This document shows, one piece after another, positions 5,209 to 5,932 of a stretch of DNA of 5,932 bases. Position 1 is the stretch's first letter. Each line of letters begins with the position of its first letter. Made by a program: the position numbers and the translations under genes. The notes under the pieces were generated by a model, which was not told the DNA's origin, did no database searches, and saw only the letters and a list, made by a program, of their open reading frames with translations. Source of the DNA: Bdellovibrionales bacterium (lineage in GTDB: Bacteria; Bdellovibrionota; Bdellovibrionia; Bdellovibrionales; JAMPXM01); NCBI GenBank assembly GCA_005792225.1, contig SXSP01000361.1, forward strand, positions 1 to 5,932, written 5' to 3'.

Positions 5209-5778
5209 ATGTTCCTCGTAAAAAAGCTCGCTGGCCTTCGCGAGCGGATCGAAAAAGATCTCAGCGGCAAACCGGTCATTTGGATCGCGGCCGTCATGAT
5301 CGCGGGCTTTCTAGCCTACTATCTCGATACGTCGGCGAAACCAGAGGTCGGGGTTCAGAGTCCCGAGAGTCCCGAAGTGGCGTCTACATTCATTCCTGCA
5401 GGTTTTGTTCTCGTCCCGATTGAGGTCGCAAACTTCGAGTCCCTGGACTCCATTCTCGGACAACATGGTGTCGTCGATCTTTACATTCCCGCGGATGAGA
5501 CGAGAAAGCGAGCCACGAAAATTGCCGAACGGATCAAAATTCTTCGCGCCCCCCTCAATCCGAGTCATTTCGCAGTGCTAGCACCGGAGGCGGAATCTTC
5601 GCGACTCGTTGGGCACGCCGGTCCGTTCGTCGTTGTCGTTCAGCCGGCGAAGATTTTGGAGAAAAGCTCGGGCACGAAGTTTGTTAACGACACTCAAACG
5701 AAATTGAAAGACTCGGGCGAAAAAAGAAGACGACGTTCGAGAGTTACCGTGGAAGGGGTCGTGGATGCGGAATCGTAA
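5209..5778 (+). CDS. cpaB: CpaB/RcpC-like Tad pilus membrane protein (short form)
   Basis: A 189-residue protein with a basic N-terminus and one membrane helix (about 22-39), the rest being periplasmic. Residues 59-93 (STFIPAGFVLVPIEVANFESL, then a short loop and HGVVDLYI) resemble the conserved stretch of CpaB/RcpC, where a beta-rich segment with PxGxxxVPI and a GD(R)VDV-like turn follows the SAF region. The middle (100-146) includes AERIKILRAPLN and GHAGPFVVVVQP, like the family's later strands. CpaB/RcpC works with the secretin (CpaC/RcpA) at the outer membrane. At 189 residues it is shorter than usual family members (about 250-300), and the typical SAF domain after the membrane helix appears reduced or missing. 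A basic KRRRRSR stretch lies near the C-terminus. AAGGGAGG lies 5 bases before the ATG, one base after the previous stop. The symbol is tentative. Confidence 0.65.
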   Translation: MFLVKKLAGLRERIEKDLSGKPVIWIAAVMIAGFLAYYLDTSAKPEVGVQSPESPEVASTFIPAGFVLVPIEVANFESLDSILGQHGVVDLYIPADETRKRATKIAERIKILRAPLNPSHFAVLAPEAESSRLVGHAGPFVVVVQPAKILEKSSGTKFVNDTQTKLKDSGEKRRRRSRVTVEGVVDAES

Positions 5779-5932
5779 GTCTACCTATCTTGTCTTGATC
5801 GCCTGTTTGTTGATGAATGCGAGCCGCAGTCTGGCATCGACGGGCTTCGCGCAGGCACCTCTCATCCGAGGTCCTGGTGTCGAGCAGGCGCAACTTGAAG
5901 CCTATGCACGAGCCGAGGGGCGAAAAACTCTC
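5765..5932 (+). CDS. Exported protein, probable Tad secretin (CpaC/RcpA) start (partial)
   Basis: Fifty-six codons run from an ATG at 5765 to the right edge without a stop, so the C-terminus is missing. The N-terminus is a signal peptide: basic MRNRK, hydrophobic YLVLIACLLM, then likely cleavage after AQA (residue 31). The visible mature part, APLIRGPGVEQAQLEAYARAEGRK, has no diagnostic motif. An AAGGGG ribosome site (5753-5758) is 6 bases upstream and the gene overlaps the CpaB-like gene by 14 bases, so it belongs to the operon. In Tad loci a secretin of the CpaC/RcpA type usually follows cpaB/rcpC, which is the basis for the call. Alternatives are another periplasmic Tad protein or, since L-I-A-C at 11-14 resembles a lipobox, a lipoprotein; the short hydrophobic run before that Cys makes the last less likely. 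Confidence 0.6.
   Translation, partial: MRNRKSTYLVLIACLLMNASRSLASTGFAQAPLIRGPGVEQAQLEAYARAEGRKTL

Noticed and set aside
5798..5810. LIAC as a lipobox in the last, partial gene
   Set aside because: The hydrophobic stretch before the Cys is only about seven residues and continues past it; a standard signal peptide cut after AQA fits better. Kept only as an alternative.

Overview
The window looks like a stretch of chromosome from a free-living Gram-negative bacterium of moderately high GC. Two divergent gene blocks meet at about 3214-3377. The outer-membrane-type lipoprotein, the split one-carbon genes and the style of the Tad (Flp) pilus locus suggest a Bdellovibrionota or deltaproteobacterial-type genome. 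That placement is an inference from gene style, not from a marker gene.

Left block, minus strand (1-3213). Reading leftwards: folD (methylenetetrahydrofolate dehydrogenase/cyclohydrolase), gcvT (aminomethyltransferase) and gcvH (lipoyl carrier protein), with gaps of 53 and 25 bases, most likely one transcript. GcvT and GcvH take apart the aminomethyl group of glycine, giving 5,10-methylene-THF, and FolD interconverts that with 10-formyl-THF, so the cluster links glycine catabolism to the folate one-carbon pool. gcvP is not directly downstream. After a 212-base spacer with a strong hairpin comes the 5' part of a lipoprotein gene that runs off the left edge; it has a clear lipobox and a Pro/Ala/Glu-rich tail.

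Right block, plus strand (3310-5932). A good sigma70-type promoter (TTGACT, 17 bases, TAGATT) drives a small charged protein of unknown function. Then follow a Flp-type pilin, three further proteins with prepilin-like N-termini (117, 238 and 54 residues), a short CpaB/RcpC-like membrane protein, and the start of an exported protein, probably the Tad secretin or another periplasmic/outer-membrane part. From the pilin onward, genes overlap or touch (TGATG, ATGA, a 34-base overlap, a 1-base gap, a 14-base overlap), as in a translationally coupled operon. The motor genes (tadA/cpaF, tadB, tadC) and the prepilin peptidase are not in the window and would be expected further right.

Most notable points: the pilin ribosome binding site lies inside a GC-rich hairpin; four prepilin-like genes stand in a row, the largest lacking the usual Glu at +5; a 54-residue pseudopilin gene is nested over the end of its neighbour; and the CpaB-like protein is unusually short. 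There is no gene-free stretch over 300 bases. I saw no tRNA, rRNA, CRISPR array, insertion sequence or phage gene.
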